This document shows, in pieces, positions 17,749-28,796 of a stretch of DNA of 64,000 nt. The notes under the pieces are model-generated. The model worked only from the letters and a program-made list of their open reading frames with translations, made no database searches and was not told the origin of the DNA. The translations under genes and the position numbers were made by a program. The stretch's first letter is position 1. The number at the start of each line of letters is the position of its first letter. Source of the stretch: an uncultured Clostridia bacterium. GTDB lineage: Bacteria; Bacillota; Clostridia; Christensenellales; UBA1242. Location of the stretch: assembly GCA_944377165.1 (NCBI GenBank), contig CALWEJ010000005.1:29210-93209 (forward strand). Direction: 5' to 3'.

Positions 17749-20700
17749 ATGACAAAAAGAATTTTTAAAGTTTTAGCGATTGTGTTAGCAATAGTCACTG
17801 GTGTGACAGGAATAGTCTTAGGAGTGCTAGCATTACAAGGAAAATTTAAGACGCCGGAAGTATATCCAGCGAGTCTTTCTTTTGATATGGAAAGTAATTT
17901 ATTAATTGATAATTACGCGGACGAAGAATTTTCTTTTATCCTGTCTGCGCAGTCAAATAGTGAACACGAAGTTAATCATACAACTTGTTATATTCAATTT
18001 GTTCGCGGAGAAAATTTAATTACGCTATTAAATAACGATGGAGAAATTAATCAACCTAATTCAAGTGGTTGGTATCAAGTTGAGTGTAATAATGAAATAA
18101 AATTCAAGTTAAAAGATGTGACCGAATCCAACTTCGAAGGCGATGAATATGGTATAGTGACAATTGTCGCTAGAGATGAGAGAAACATTGTTCAATCGCA
18201 ACAATTTAGTTTTACGATAGACAGGAAAATAGATAGTATTTATTTAGATTCAGAATCTACTACTATTGATAATGATTTAGCAGTCCCTGAGCAAGTTCTA
18301 TCTTTAGGACTCGACACTCGCCAAGATTTAACTTATGTTAGTTCACCTTCATATGCATTAAGGCCTATTAGTAGTGAAAGCGCTAAAACAGTTGAACTTT
18401 ATTATAATGACCCAAATAATAAAAATGACCTTGTAGCGATTACTAGCGAGAATGCAAGTCAATACGAATTCTTACATATAGATGATGAAACTAATCAAAT
18501 GTATTTTTCGTCAAATGAAGCAGGTATATACGAATTCAGAATTGCGGTTTTCGACACATTTGCTTCACGCAATGAATATTTGTCAGACCCAACTAATGAA
18601 GGTAAATTAAATTCAGAAAGATTAAATAGTATGGTATCAACAAAACTTACTATTAATGTAGTTAATTCTGAAGTGACTGACGTTAATGTGACTGATTCAG
18701 GAGTTTTGTTCAACTTATATGCTGGAAATAATTATTTAACATTGAATGGAAATGGAACTGATTCTAGTGTAAATAATATCAATTTAGGTTTAGTCTTTTC
18801 TCCAAGTAATTCAGAAACAGATGTGCGATACAATGAAGTGGATTTCAGTCTGAATGAAAATACTTCGTGGCGCGATAACAATATTATATTTGAGTCGAAC
18901 AATGGCGCAAGTATAACGTTCTCAACTACAACTTCTTCAATAAAAGGACTATTTGGCGAAGAAAAATTCTTTGATAGCTACACGATTAACGACACTGCTG
19001 ATACTATTACGTTGACGAACAATACAACAAGTGAACGATATAATTTAAAGATAAATTATGGTGAAATAGAAATTAGAAATAGAAAACTTATAAACAGCTT
19101 AGAGTTAACAATAAATAATGGTGAGGCAGAAGAAACCTACACATTTACAGCATCAAACGGCTTAACATTCATTAGGTCGGACGCAACCACTAAGAGCGTG
19201 ACTATGCTAATCACAGGCTCATACTTAGATTTCTATATTTATGACGCGAATGAACACACCTATACACTTGCAACTGATTTTGACTACGAAATTGCGGGAG
19301 TTAATGGAACGGGTAAAGATAAGAACTTTAATATAATAGTCAAAAATCAATTAGAGTTAAATAGCGGTACATCTTTATTGCTAGGTGCGCTTGTAGTAAA
19401 TAGTACAGGCGGAGAGTTAATGTTTGATACAACTTTCGTCACTATTCAAACGGTCGATTTGTCATATGAATTTGTTGATGGTAGCAGAAATTACAGTTTA
19501 GATGTTTCTTATCGTCCGGTTGGAGATAGCTTTGAAGCAGTTTATGGAGAAATTGAGTTCGGCGATTTAGTGACTGTTAATGCGGGCAGTTATAATGCAA
19601 TGATATTAGTGACAACTCATGAATATTTAACTGAAATTGATACGCTTGAAAATCTAACAATTACTGACGGAATAAATACTTATTACATTGTTGGTTATAT
19701 CGATGATAATGATGTATTTATAAATAATGTACGCGCACGCGAAGGTGCTACGAATATCGGCGCTAAAATCTATATGGTGCAATTAAAGAATGCATATGAC
19801 GAGACTGCTAGCGAAATTATATCTGATATTTATAACACTAATGTCAAAAATGAAATTGACGGAACAGTCACTTATAATCCTTATGCTATTAATGTGAATG
19901 ATGATATAATCGTTAATACGTTTATTACAGACAATAATGCTATAACAATCAATATAAATTATGAATTATTAGAAGATGAAATTAATTTTGATTATGATTT
20001 AACTTACGAATATGTAATCGAAAATCCAGATGATTCAATAAGTTTAGTTGAAGGTATGGACGGATATACATTAGTAATATCTTCTAATGTGCCTAATATG
20101 CTTACAAATGCTTATGGAGTGATAGGAGCGGACAATATATTAAATCATTTATCATTCTATCTATTTACAGGTAATGACTCGTATAGCATTGATAATTCAG
20201 TTTTAAGCATCGTTAGTGCAACTTTAGAAAATGACCAAATTATTGTAAACTTTAGCACACTAGAAAGCAGTTTAAACGATAATGCTTATTTAAAATTTGT
20301 ATTCAGTTATAAAAATAAAACTATAATCTCAAATCAAATAGTAAAGATTCTAGATACTGAAGCTACAGATATTGTTTTAAATTACGAAACAATGGTAGAG
20401 GACACTCCTACTACTAATACAATAAATTTAGCGCAAAGTGAAAATAGCGCATTAAATGATAATATGCCTTACCTAAACATTGTAATTGCATATGATAATA
20501 TGGCTGAGGCATATAATTACAATGCATTCTTGTATGATACTAAAGGGAATGTTATATATAATAACTTAGATGTATTTGCCCCTCAAGTTGTTGGTATTAA
20601 TAATCAAGGATTTAATGTAATACCAGCTATAAATGGTGTTAGTCATACATTACAATATGCAAGTACAGATACATCAATATTCGATTATGATTTTAACACT

Positions 20701-23700
20701 AAGGAATTCAAAACTTGCAAGGTCGGTGAACTCGCTCTTCAAATTTCTTCTGACAGCAATGTGACTAGATACTTAAAGGTTGTAATTACGGCTGAACAAG
20801 GTGAAAATGGATTTGAATTTAATGTACCTAGCAGTCAATCATCATCAAAAAATCCATTAAAATTAAATGAGTTTGTTAACTATTCTTTCAATAGAACAAA
20901 TATTCCTACTAATTCAAAATTCATTAATATTTCAAATATAAATATAGAATCGTTCGGCATAACAAATGTGACATTATCAGTAGAAAATGACCCCGATAAT
21001 TCAAATATCTATTACATTAAGGCTGACAATGGTGATACAATTTTAACTATCGCAGACGATCCAGAGTCGTGGACATTCACACGTAATAACAGTTATTTAT
21101 ATTCTTCTTTAGAGATTAGTTTTGATTTAAGTGTAGATACATTATCGACTAGTAGAAGGGTTAATTTAAGCTTTACTTCAAGTATTACAATTAATATGAA
21201 TGATAGTTGGTCGAATATATATGCTAACACTAACATTTTATTAATAGAAAGTAGAGAAAGTACAACTACTAATTTTAACGAAAACGCATTATTTAACGTC
21301 ACTAATTTAACAGGCGAAGGCAGTGTGACGGTAGATATAAATGGCACAGTCCTTGAATCTAATACGTATAAATTTAATACTCCGGGCGACTATACTATCA
21401 ATTTCTCATATGGGCAAGGCGAAACCACAGGAATAATATCTTCAATTAATATCTCAGTTTTACCAAACGTTATAATTAATGTTATAGAAACGAATGTGGA
21501 AAGTGACACTACATATAAATTAAGTGATATAATTTCAGTAAGTAGTTATGACGAATTACAAACTTATGGTCAAAGCGGAGTAATGTACAGTAATGAATAC
21601 CTTAGCGAATTAGAAACTATTCCTACCAACTTAATTGTTAGCGCTAATGACGGAAATTCATTAATTACACAAACAGCGGACGGCTTTAAAACAGGTTGGA
21701 TAACTAGTCTAAATTCTACAGGAGTTAATCAAACAATAGATTTATTATACACATACGGTAGTGGTAGTGTTGTATTATCTGATATTGAATTAACTATAAG
21801 CAACAAATACTCGATTAGTGGTGGACTTGTTGGACCATTAAAGACATTAACAAGTTATAATGTTGGCTTATCAGTTGACGGATTTGCATTAAAATCTATC
21901 GAGAACAATAAGGGCTTAAATATTGAATTAAACGCAGATAAAAACCAATTTACTATTAATTCATATCTTGTTAGTGAGCAAAAGGCGGTATTTACATATA
22001 CATTCTATAATTCAAGTGATGCAAGCAAAGAATTAACATATTATACTGAAGAAATAACGATTTCGCCTTACATACCTAATGAAATAGACAGCAGTAGTAT
22101 TTTAAAGGCTTATACTAATTCTAGTTATGATTTAATTAACAACATTTATAGCGATATTGTAAAGGATGATATTTTCATAAATAATGTACGTAGTTTTGTT
22201 GTCCTTTCGGTTGACAATAGTGAATTAATAACGAATTTCGAAGATATTATCGGCGCAGGTTATCACGAAGGTACAACCTTAGTTTCGGCAGTCGCTAATT
22301 TTGGTGCAATTAGCGAAGATAGTGCGACTATAGAAATTACATATAGAATTACATATAAAGACGGAAATTATTATGACTATACACGCGAGTTAGTTGTTTA
22401 TAACAACACAGATATGGTTATAAATTATCCTTTTATAGATTCTTCACTGGTTGTAAATGGAGTTAACTTCAAGTTTATTAATGAAGAAGACGCTAAGAAT
22501 TTAGGTACAACTAATGGAACAATTTATAGTTCAAGTAATTTGTCTTTCGAACCAGTAAGTGTAGGTCAGACTATTAACTTTACTAATGACGAAGATTTAA
22601 ATATAGTAAGAGGAACAGTATTAAATAGAGAAGATGGCTCTATCTTAAGCGCAGACTATACGATTTCACTTGTCGCATATCAGAGCAACCCAACCGGCTA
22701 TAATTATTATACTAATATCGTAATAGACGGCAAGAATGTGACATTTAGAAGTAGTACAGCAATCGCTAGCACTGCTTCAGCATACTTTATCTTTAAACTA
22801 ACGACTGAAACAGGCGCATATGAATATTATTTTGTATATTTGTACAATCAAAACAATACTTCACTTAGTGGTATAACTAAAAATACTATTATGGAGCAAA
22901 TTAATTTGACTTCAGGTGAAAAGATACTTAATGCGACGAATAATACATTATTTGGTGTTGGTATCACTAATTTAGTTGCAAGCTTAGGAGTATCATCTAG
23001 TATAAGCACACAAAATCTTGATTTCTATATCTTAGACGCATATGATTTAGCAGGAAATGAGAAATATTCTTCATTAACTATTGACGGTCAAGCAGTTGAA
23101 ACGTATGTTAAAATAGATGATGCAGTATTTACTGACCCTATCAATTATTCTGTATTCAAAGTGGCAGTAGTATATGCTAATAGTACGGCAGTAGTTCATA
23201 TTGGAAATATCGATTTTGTTTATGCAAATAATACAATAAGTATTGGTACTTTGACCGCAACGTTAAAAAACAATTCGACTCTAAGCATAGGGTTGACTAA
23301 CAAAAATGGAGAGATAAATTCAGGCGAATACAAGGCCGATATCTCGTATGAAGTAGAAAGTTTATCGGCTCCATCACTAACAGACATAGTACTTGATTCA
23401 GTCAATATAACTTCAATTAATAATGACACTAGATTTGAAATAACAAACGACGGACAATCAGTCGTTGTAAGAGATAATACTGATGTAATTGTTTCGCTAG
23501 ATGCAATAATTAAAGGTCAAATTAACTTTAAGGAACAAGTATTAGACGATGATTTAATTTTCACTGTTAAATATACATATGTTAAAGACACAAACACTAT
23601 TGTAATTTTCGTCACATATACATATGAAGCAATTAAACTTGATTTCACTGACAGCACGATTTCATTAGGAGATTTCAGTACAGTAGATGGGTTTAACGAT

Positions 23701-26700
23701 ACTTATAAATTAACTACAATATTCGGAAACTATCTTGGCAATATAACGTTTGCTATTGACGGTCAAGAAACTGAAATTACATATGCTGGAGTTATTAAAG
23801 AAGGAACTGAAGGGTACAATACTGACCCTGTAGCAATAACAGATAATGTAAGTTATGTTGTTATAGACGGCGAACCTTACTTTAAGTTTAATTTAATCAA
23901 TAAAACTTATCAGACTGAAATTACAATCAAATTCACAGATGTGGCAGAAGTAAAAGGTGTAAATTCAAAGAAAATAATTGCTAACGTTGCTATGGGATTA
24001 AGCATATCTTCAAACCCTTATGAAAGTAACCCTTATGCAATAGATGTAGAGAAGGGAAGTGTTAATTACACTTCGAATGTCGGCTCTAGTTTAACATTTA
24101 GCTACTCTGAAACTGAATCAAATTATATAACCTACAATCTAGGGAATACTAATGGTTTAACTATTTATATTTATATAAATACAATGACTAAAGGCCTTGA
24201 CTTTACATATAGTGATAATAGTTATGTTGTAGATAGTATTATTTCCGAATCTGGAAGTGGCACAGAAACAACACTAAGCAACGAAAATGATAAAACTATC
24301 AATTTTGTTCATTCAGCTAGTGAAATATCTGACTTTAGAATTAATGTTAAAGTTAAATATGGTTCTGAATATTATATAACCGATAGCTTAGATAATACTG
24401 AGGTTAGCATTCCTGTATTAGTAAAAATTCCGCAAACATATTTAGGGGTAAAACCTATTTATTTAGTCAAGAATTCGGAATATGAAATTGTTGACCCTAC
24501 AACAAATGATAGTTGGGGATTAAGTTCATTATTTGATGAAAATAATAGTAATAACATTTTCAACAAATATAAGTTAGCAATTATAGACTTAAATAATGCA
24601 CCAACTACTGATTATAATTCACAAAATATAGGCTTTACTAATAGCAATAATCCAAATTATGTCACAATATCTTCGGGTAGCGGTGATTTAACTATTAATA
24701 ATGGCAATGTGACTTTCGGTAGTGTGACGACTAATACAAATGCTTCAATTTATATTATTAATGATACAATGGGAAGCTTAGGTGCGGTTGAATATAAATT
24801 CTTAATATTGCCTGATAGCACACGTTTGAATTTCACTGATAATGTGAGAAGCGGAACAGTCACTGAGAGTGAAAAGAGATATACTTATGCGGTAGCATTG
24901 ATTAACGATAATGTTATAGGGGAGAATTTCAGTACTGATATTGAATTTGCTAGTTTAATAGATGTCGATAATAAGTTATTGTATGCTAGCAATTTAGCTT
25001 ATAGTATGGATTATTATGACAGTGGCAGAGGAACAACTCAATCTTCTAATGGAACATATTCAAATGAAGATGCTAATGGTCAAGAAATTGTATTAAATAT
25101 AAATATTAATTTATCAGTAATTATTAAGATTAACGAAAATGGCAATTTAGTATTTACGATAAATAGAGCGAACGGTACAAATCAATTTAAGAGTTTAATA
25201 TTAGAAGCAACATTGTACGGTAATGGCTTGATTTGCGAGAACTATAGATTCATATTCTTTAACTATTCGATTAATTCAGCTATTGATAATGAGATTTATG
25301 CTTCTACGCAAGTAAATTTATCTAACGCAGTAGAGATTAAATCTAATTCGGACAACTCTGATTTAACAATGAATAATGCAACACTTGATACTTCTAAATC
25401 ATACTACAATGTCCCAGGTGGCGGAACATTAAATATCACTAGTGACATTAACGAATTATTCACATATTCAACTGAAACTAAAGTTATTGAATTTAGTCCG
25501 GTGGCGGTAGATGTGACTGCGCATATTGAATTTATGATAACATCTAGCATTGGAAGCTCATCATATCACGTAGGTTCAGTAATATTTGATTGGACAATAA
25601 AACAAAATCACGAATTTGCTATTAACAATGCTACAGTAGCAAATCAAAATGATATCTTTACTACAAATTATATGCTTTCGGATACAAATTTAAAATCAGG
25701 TAAAGAATTCCCATATGAAACTAACTTAAATAATAGTAATTTAGGTGATACGATTTCATATGATGGAAAATCATATTATACTGCTATTAATTTCGTTGTA
25801 CGTGATATTTTAACAAAAACACAGTTAACGAACTTAACGGACGCATACTTAGATTTCGTTATAACTAATCAAGATGATTTCGGATTCGTTGGTGACGAGC
25901 CAGTAGTATCAATAGTACAAGACGGAAATACATATAAACTTGTTTTACTAAAGGATATTACAGGCGATATTGAAATAACAGTCACGGCAGGATTTATTCA
26001 TATTGGCGAATATACGAGAAGATGGACTATTTCTGTTCAAGGATTTGCTAATTTCGATTATAAGTACAATGAAGACGCGATATTAACTACGTCCAGTGCT
26101 CAAGCATTTGTTAGTGGAGCTCAAGTAAAACCTTTCAATACTGTTTCGAGCGATAGCTCAGTATATTCAAATGACGGAACGGGTGTTATTGTGTCAGATA
26201 TAAAATCTATTAGAAAATACACATATACGTACACAGTAAATAGTATTCAATATGTAGATTTACCGAACTCTCAAACTATTAACAGTGCCGCGCAATTATT
26301 CAATGACAATAGCCCTAAGCATAATATAGAATACACTCTTGACAATTCTAATGGTATCATAACGTTGACATTGCCTTTTGTTGAACAGTCATTAAGTACA
26401 AATATTATTAATCATATAATTATTATGAAAATCGAAATGACCTATCTAAATAATACTATTACTAGATATGTCACTTATCGGGTTTATAATAATACACGTG
26501 TAGAAGTTGCAGATGCAATAAATGGCGCTAACATAAATGTAGATTCTGACAATCGTCTAAGAATAGAAGGCGGAGAGGCTAATCTAGCATTATTCGATTA
26601 TTCTGATGTTTATACTGATGAATCTAACAATAAGTACATTGTTAAATATGTATATAATAATGCTAATAAATATGCTTTAACTATTATTAATGCTGGTGAA

Positions 26701-27852
26701 GATTCTGGTACTACGATTTATTCATATAATGCTGAAGAATTTACATACGGCAACACTACTTATACTATAAGTGAAGATAGTATTGTCGTAAAAGGCGATA
26801 GTTCACAAAATATTAATGTGACTAAAACAAATACTATCGGTGAAAATACACTATTTACAAGTACATTCAATAATGTGACAGAGTTTGCTAACTTCATTAA
26901 TGATATAAGATACATTCAGTTATCTAATATGTCAGGATTTACTGCCCAAAACGATACGATTTACTACAAGTTAACATATATCTCAAGTGGAAACAATAAA
27001 GACAAATGGGGTATTGATATACTTGAACCATATTCTGATACTGAGTTAAAGGCAAGAATTGATATAGACGGAAAATTGTTTAATGGCACATTATTAGCAG
27101 ATTTCAGTGTTGTTCAGACAAATAGTTCAATTGATATAGAACAATATTCGTCTTCTAACAATATAGGATTTAGGCTATATGGTAATACTGAAATTATACC
27201 TGTAGGTACAGACGAATATAGACTTTCAGATTTGTTTAATCTAAATGATATTAATCCTAACTATGCTAATTATCGCATTATAGGAATATTTAGTGGAGAT
27301 AGTTATACTAATGTAGGTAATGCTTGGGTTAAATTAAATAAAGGTACGGCTTATATAAGCTCTAGCGGTAGTGCAATAAGTGAGCAAGTAATTTATAATA
27401 AAAACTATAAATTATATGCTATAACATTCACAGATAACAGTACTACTACAAGCATATATAACGCACAAGCAACTTATTACGCAATAGGTGTTTCAAGCGG
27501 AAATGCTGAGATAATGAAAGTTAATTATAATATCATTTCTGCAAGTTATTTCAATGTAGAGTATAAGGCTAACACTGATTCAACATTTGATTTAACTAAT
27601 AAATTCTTGAAATTTGATATGCAGAACAATGCTCTAACAAGGACAGAAATGTCGCCTAGTAAAGTAGAATATAAGTCAACTTCAATAAATATAACAATTA
27701 CTGTACCTAATATAAGCATTAGCAATCAGGAGTTAATCGATTATAAAGCAAATAATCTAACAGCAACATTCGTAGATTTAACATTTACAGCAACACTTTC
27801 TAGTGGAACGAAAGACTTCGTAGTTAGATTCTGGCTGCCAAATGAATTGTAA
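17749..27852 (+). CDS. Giant exported protein, 3367 residues, probable wall- or surface-exposed filament or adhesin
   Basis: One uninterrupted frame of 3367 codons. The N terminus has a hydrophobic segment (about residues 5-29) that is a signal peptide or signal anchor. The rest is extracytoplasmic in character: rich in Asn, Ser, Thr, Asp, Tyr and Ile, poor in Cys, with recurring strands such as INNxYxL and TINxxxN, suggesting many Ig-like or beta-sandwich units too divergent to count by eye. There is no LPxTG motif, C-terminal helix or known enzymatic motif, so attachment is probably by the N-terminal anchor. AGGGG lies before ATG 17749. It sits alone between rsmA and a housekeeping operon. 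Adhesion or stalk-like roles are inference. Confidence 0.75.
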   Translation: MTKRIFKVLAIVLAIVTGVTGIVLGVLALQGKFKTPEVYPASLSFDMESNLLIDNYADEEFSFILSAQSNSEHEVNHTTCYIQFVRGENLITLLNNDGEINQPNSSGWYQVECNNEIKFKLKDVTESNFEGDEYGIVTIVARDERNIVQSQQFSFTIDRKIDSIYLDSESTTIDNDLAVPEQVLSLGLDTRQDLTYVSSPSYALRPISSESAKTVELYYNDPNNKNDLVAITSENASQYEFLHIDDETNQMYFSSNEAGIYEFRIAVFDTFASRNEYLSDPTNEGKLNSERLNSMVSTKLTINVVNSEVTDVNVTDSGVLFNLYAGNNYLTLNGNGTDSSVNNINLGLVFSPSNSETDVRYNEVDFSLNENTSWRDNNIIFESNNGASITFSTTTSSIKGLFGEEKFFDSYTINDTADTITLTNNTTSERYNLKINYGEIEIRNRKLINSLELTINNGEAEETYTFTASNGLTFIRSDATTKSVTMLITGSYLDFYIYDANEHTYTLATDFDYEIAGVNGTGKDKNFNIIVKNQLELNSGTSLLLGALVVNSTGGELMFDTTFVTIQTVDLSYEFVDGSRNYSLDVSYRPVGDSFEAVYGEIEFGDLVTVNAGSYNAMILVTTHEYLTEIDTLENLTITDGINTYYIVGYIDDNDVFINNVRAREGATNIGAKIYMVQLKNAYDETASEIISDIYNTNVKNEIDGTVTYNPYAINVNDDIIVNTFITDNNAITININYELLEDEINFDYDLTYEYVIENPDDSISLVEGMDGYTLVISSNVPNMLTNAYGVIGADNILNHLSFYLFTGNDSYSIDNSVLSIVSATLENDQIIVNFSTLESSLNDNAYLKFVFSYKNKTIISNQIVKILDTEATDIVLNYETMVEDTPTTNTINLAQSENSALNDNMPYLNIVIAYDNMAEAYNYNAFLYDTKGNVIYNNLDVFAPQVVGINNQGFNVIPAINGVSHTLQYASTDTSIFDYDFNTKEFKTCKVGELALQISSDSNVTRYLKVVITAEQGENGFEFNVPSSQSSSKNPLKLNEFVNYSFNRTNIPTNSKFINISNINIESFGITNVTLSVENDPDNSNIYYIKADNGDTILTIADDPESWTFTRNNSYLYSSLEISFDLSVDTLSTSRRVNLSFTSSITINMNDSWSNIYANTNILLIESRESTTTNFNENALFNVTNLTGEGSVTVDINGTVLESNTYKFNTPGDYTINFSYGQGETTGIISSINISVLPNVIINVIETNVESDTTYKLSDIISVSSYDELQTYGQSGVMYSNEYLSELETIPTNLIVSANDGNSLITQTADGFKTGWITSLNSTGVNQTIDLLYTYGSGSVVLSDIELTISNKYSISGGLVGPLKTLTSYNVGLSVDGFALKSIENNKGLNIELNADKNQFTINSYLVSEQKAVFTYTFYNSSDASKELTYYTEEITISPYIPNEIDSSSILKAYTNSSYDLINNIYSDIVKDDIFINNVRSFVVLSVDNSELITNFEDIIGAGYHEGTTLVSAVANFGAISEDSATIEITYRITYKDGNYYDYTRELVVYNNTDMVINYPFIDSSLVVNGVNFKFINEEDAKNLGTTNGTIYSSSNLSFEPVSVGQTINFTNDEDLNIVRGTVLNREDGSILSADYTISLVAYQSNPTGYNYYTNIVIDGKNVTFRSSTAIASTASAYFIFKLTTETGAYEYYFVYLYNQNNTSLSGITKNTIMEQINLTSGEKILNATNNTLFGVGITNLVASLGVSSSISTQNLDFYILDAYDLAGNEKYSSLTIDGQAVETYVKIDDAVFTDPINYSVFKVAVVYANSTAVVHIGNIDFVYANNTISIGTLTATLKNNSTLSIGLTNKNGEINSGEYKADISYEVESLSAPSLTDIVLDSVNITSINNDTRFEITNDGQSVVVRDNTDVIVSLDAIIKGQINFKEQVLDDDLIFTVKYTYVKDTNTIVIFVTYTYEAIKLDFTDSTISLGDFSTVDGFNDTYKLTTIFGNYLGNITFAIDGQETEITYAGVIKEGTEGYNTDPVAITDNVSYVVIDGEPYFKFNLINKTYQTEITIKFTDVAEVKGVNSKKIIANVAMGLSISSNPYESNPYAIDVEKGSVNYTSNVGSSLTFSYSETESNYITYNLGNTNGLTIYIYINTMTKGLDFTYSDNSYVVDSIISESGSGTETTLSNENDKTINFVHSASEISDFRINVKVKYGSEYYITDSLDNTEVSIPVLVKIPQTYLGVKPIYLVKNSEYEIVDPTTNDSWGLSSLFDENNSNNIFNKYKLAIIDLNNAPTTDYNSQNIGFTNSNNPNYVTISSGSGDLTINNGNVTFGSVTTNTNASIYIINDTMGSLGAVEYKFLILPDSTRLNFTDNVRSGTVTESEKRYTYAVALINDNVIGENFSTDIEFASLIDVDNKLLYASNLAYSMDYYDSGRGTTQSSNGTYSNEDANGQEIVLNININLSVIIKINENGNLVFTINRANGTNQFKSLILEATLYGNGLICENYRFIFFNYSINSAIDNEIYASTQVNLSNAVEIKSNSDNSDLTMNNATLDTSKSYYNVPGGGTLNITSDINELFTYSTETKVIEFSPVAVDVTAHIEFMITSSIGSSSYHVGSVIFDWTIKQNHEFAINNATVANQNDIFTTNYMLSDTNLKSGKEFPYETNLNNSNLGDTISYDGKSYYTAINFVVRDILTKTQLTNLTDAYLDFVITNQDDFGFVGDEPVVSIVQDGNTYKLVLLKDITGDIEITVTAGFIHIGEYTRRWTISVQGFANFDYKYNEDAILTTSSAQAFVSGAQVKPFNTVSSDSSVYSNDGTGVIVSDIKSIRKYTYTYTVNSIQYVDLPNSQTINSAAQLFNDNSPKHNIEYTLDNSNGIITLTLPFVEQSLSTNIINHIIIMKIEMTYLNNTITRYVTYRVYNNTRVEVADAINGANINVDSDNRLRIEGGEANLALFDYSDVYTDESNNKYIVKYVYNNANKYALTIINAGEDSGTTIYSYNAEEFTYGNTTYTISEDSIVVKGDSSQNINVTKTNTIGENTLFTSTFNNVTEFANFINDIRYIQLSNMSGFTAQNDTIYYKLTYISSGNNKDKWGIDILEPYSDTELKARIDIDGKLFNGTLLADFSVVQTNSSIDIEQYSSSNNIGFRLYGNTEIIPVGTDEYRLSDLFNLNDINPNYANYRIIGIFSGDSYTNVGNAWVKLNKGTAYISSSGSAISEQVIYNKNYKLYAITFTDNSTTTSIYNAQATYYAIGVSSGNAEIMKVNYNIISASYFNVEYKANTDSTFDLTNKFLKFDMQNNALTRTEMSPSKVEYKSTSINITITVPNISISNQELIDYKANNLTATFVDLTFTATLSSGTKDFVVRFWLPNEL

Positions 27853-27913
27853 ACTAAAATACATTAAGTCCAAAATATACTTACAATTATTAACTCGAAT
27901 GTATGAAGGCTAA

Positions 27914-28063
27914 ATATTTATAGGTTGGTACTTAGACTCTAGTTGCGAACAGGCATTTTATGTGAATATCGCTTCTTTAGCAAGTGATAGTGTATCATAT
28001 GCTGGCTGGACAACAAATCAAGAAAGATTAAGTGAGTATAATGCTCACTTTTTCTTGACATAA
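27914..28063 (+). pseudogene. Fragment of a Listeria-Bacteroides (InlB B/Flg_new-type) repeat
   Basis: Reading 27914-28063 gives 49 codons without a start codon. They include IGWYLDSSCEQAFYV and, later, VSYAGWT, matching the GWY-D-C ... YA-W pattern of the Flg_new repeat found in surface proteins. It is in a different frame from the giant gene that ends 61 bases earlier and has no upstream continuation, so it looks like the 3' relic of a second or formerly longer surface protein. Confidence 0.45.
28030..28056 (+). terminator. Probable terminator after the giant gene
   Basis: AAGTGAG (28030-28036) pairs with CTCACTT (28044-28050), loop of seven, followed by a short T-rich tail. It overlaps the end of the repeat relic. 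Confidence 0.55.
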
Positions 28064-28102
28064 TGTCATTTTCAGATTAAAATTGATTAATAGAGGTGTA
28101 TT

Positions 28103-28345
28103 ATGGCAATGAATAATGAAGAATTTGAAAATAAATGTATGGACGTTATAGAAAAAATTGTTGCTATAGATATTAAACAAAATCGTCAAGGCGCAATTAA
28201 AGTTGCAGAGAAGATGCTAGAAAAGGCTAAAGAAAAGACAACTAATGCTAATGTTATAGCAATATATGAGCGCGTTGTTAAAGAATTTAATATTGCTACA
28301 GATAACGAATATGAATTGTTGCGTAAACAAATATTTAGGAGTTAA
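28103..28345 (+). CDS. Small helical hypothetical protein
   Basis: An 80-residue, highly charged, probably all-helical protein with no membrane segment or motif I recognise. AGAGGTG precedes ATG 28103. It ends nine bases before sepF and heads the sepF-lspA-rluD operon, so a division- or envelope-linked role is possible, but only by context. Confidence 0.65.
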   Translation: MAMNNEEFENKCMDVIEKIVAIDIKQNRQGAIKVAEKMLEKAKEKTTNANVIAIYERVVKEFNIATDNEYELLRKQIFRS

Positions 28346-28354
28346 CGGTCAAAT

Positions 28355-28795
28355 ATGGGATTTTTTGGTTGGATAATGCAAGGTCTTGGATTTGAAGACA
28401 CAGATAAAAAGAAGAAAAAGAAGAACGATAAGGAAGAAGATAAATACGCAAACTTCAATTTGCACGAGCACGTCGCTGGAGAGACAAATAATATAAACGG
28501 ACTTGCTTCCGTAAATAATTTTAATAATTTCGGAATGCAACCAGAGAACAATATTATAATGGTAGAACCTAAGACGCATAAAGAAATTCAGCAGGTTATA
28601 GACTATTTAAAACAAGGACAATCGGTTGCAGTTAACCTTGAGGCGATTAGCGAAGAAGATAGTACACGTATTTTAGACTTTTTATCTGGTGCAATTTATG
28701 GGCTTAATGGGAGTATTCTTCGTTGGCACGGAGATTTATTCTTGTTGACTCCAGAAGGGCATAAGATTTTAAAACCTGAGCAGACTGAGAATTAA
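28355..28795 (+). CDS. sepF: Cell division protein SepF
   Basis: A 146-residue cytosolic protein with the SepF plan: N-terminal membrane-targeting amphipathic start (MGFFGWIMQGLGF), a Lys/Asp-rich linker, and a C-terminal globular domain (about residues 65-138) with the conserved VAVNLEAISEEDSTRILDFLSGAIYGL segment. SepF polymerises and links FtsZ to the membrane at the division site. It is located upstream of lspA and rluD, as is common in Firmicutes. The ribosome site is weak and may rely on the preceding gene. Confidence 0.9.
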   Translation: MGFFGWIMQGLGFEDTDKKKKKKNDKEEDKYANFNLHEHVAGETNNINGLASVNNFNNFGMQPENNIIMVEPKTHKEIQQVIDYLKQGQSVAVNLEAISEEDSTRILDFLSGAIYGLNGSILRWHGDLFLLTPEGHKILKPEQTEN

Positions 28796-28796
28796 T

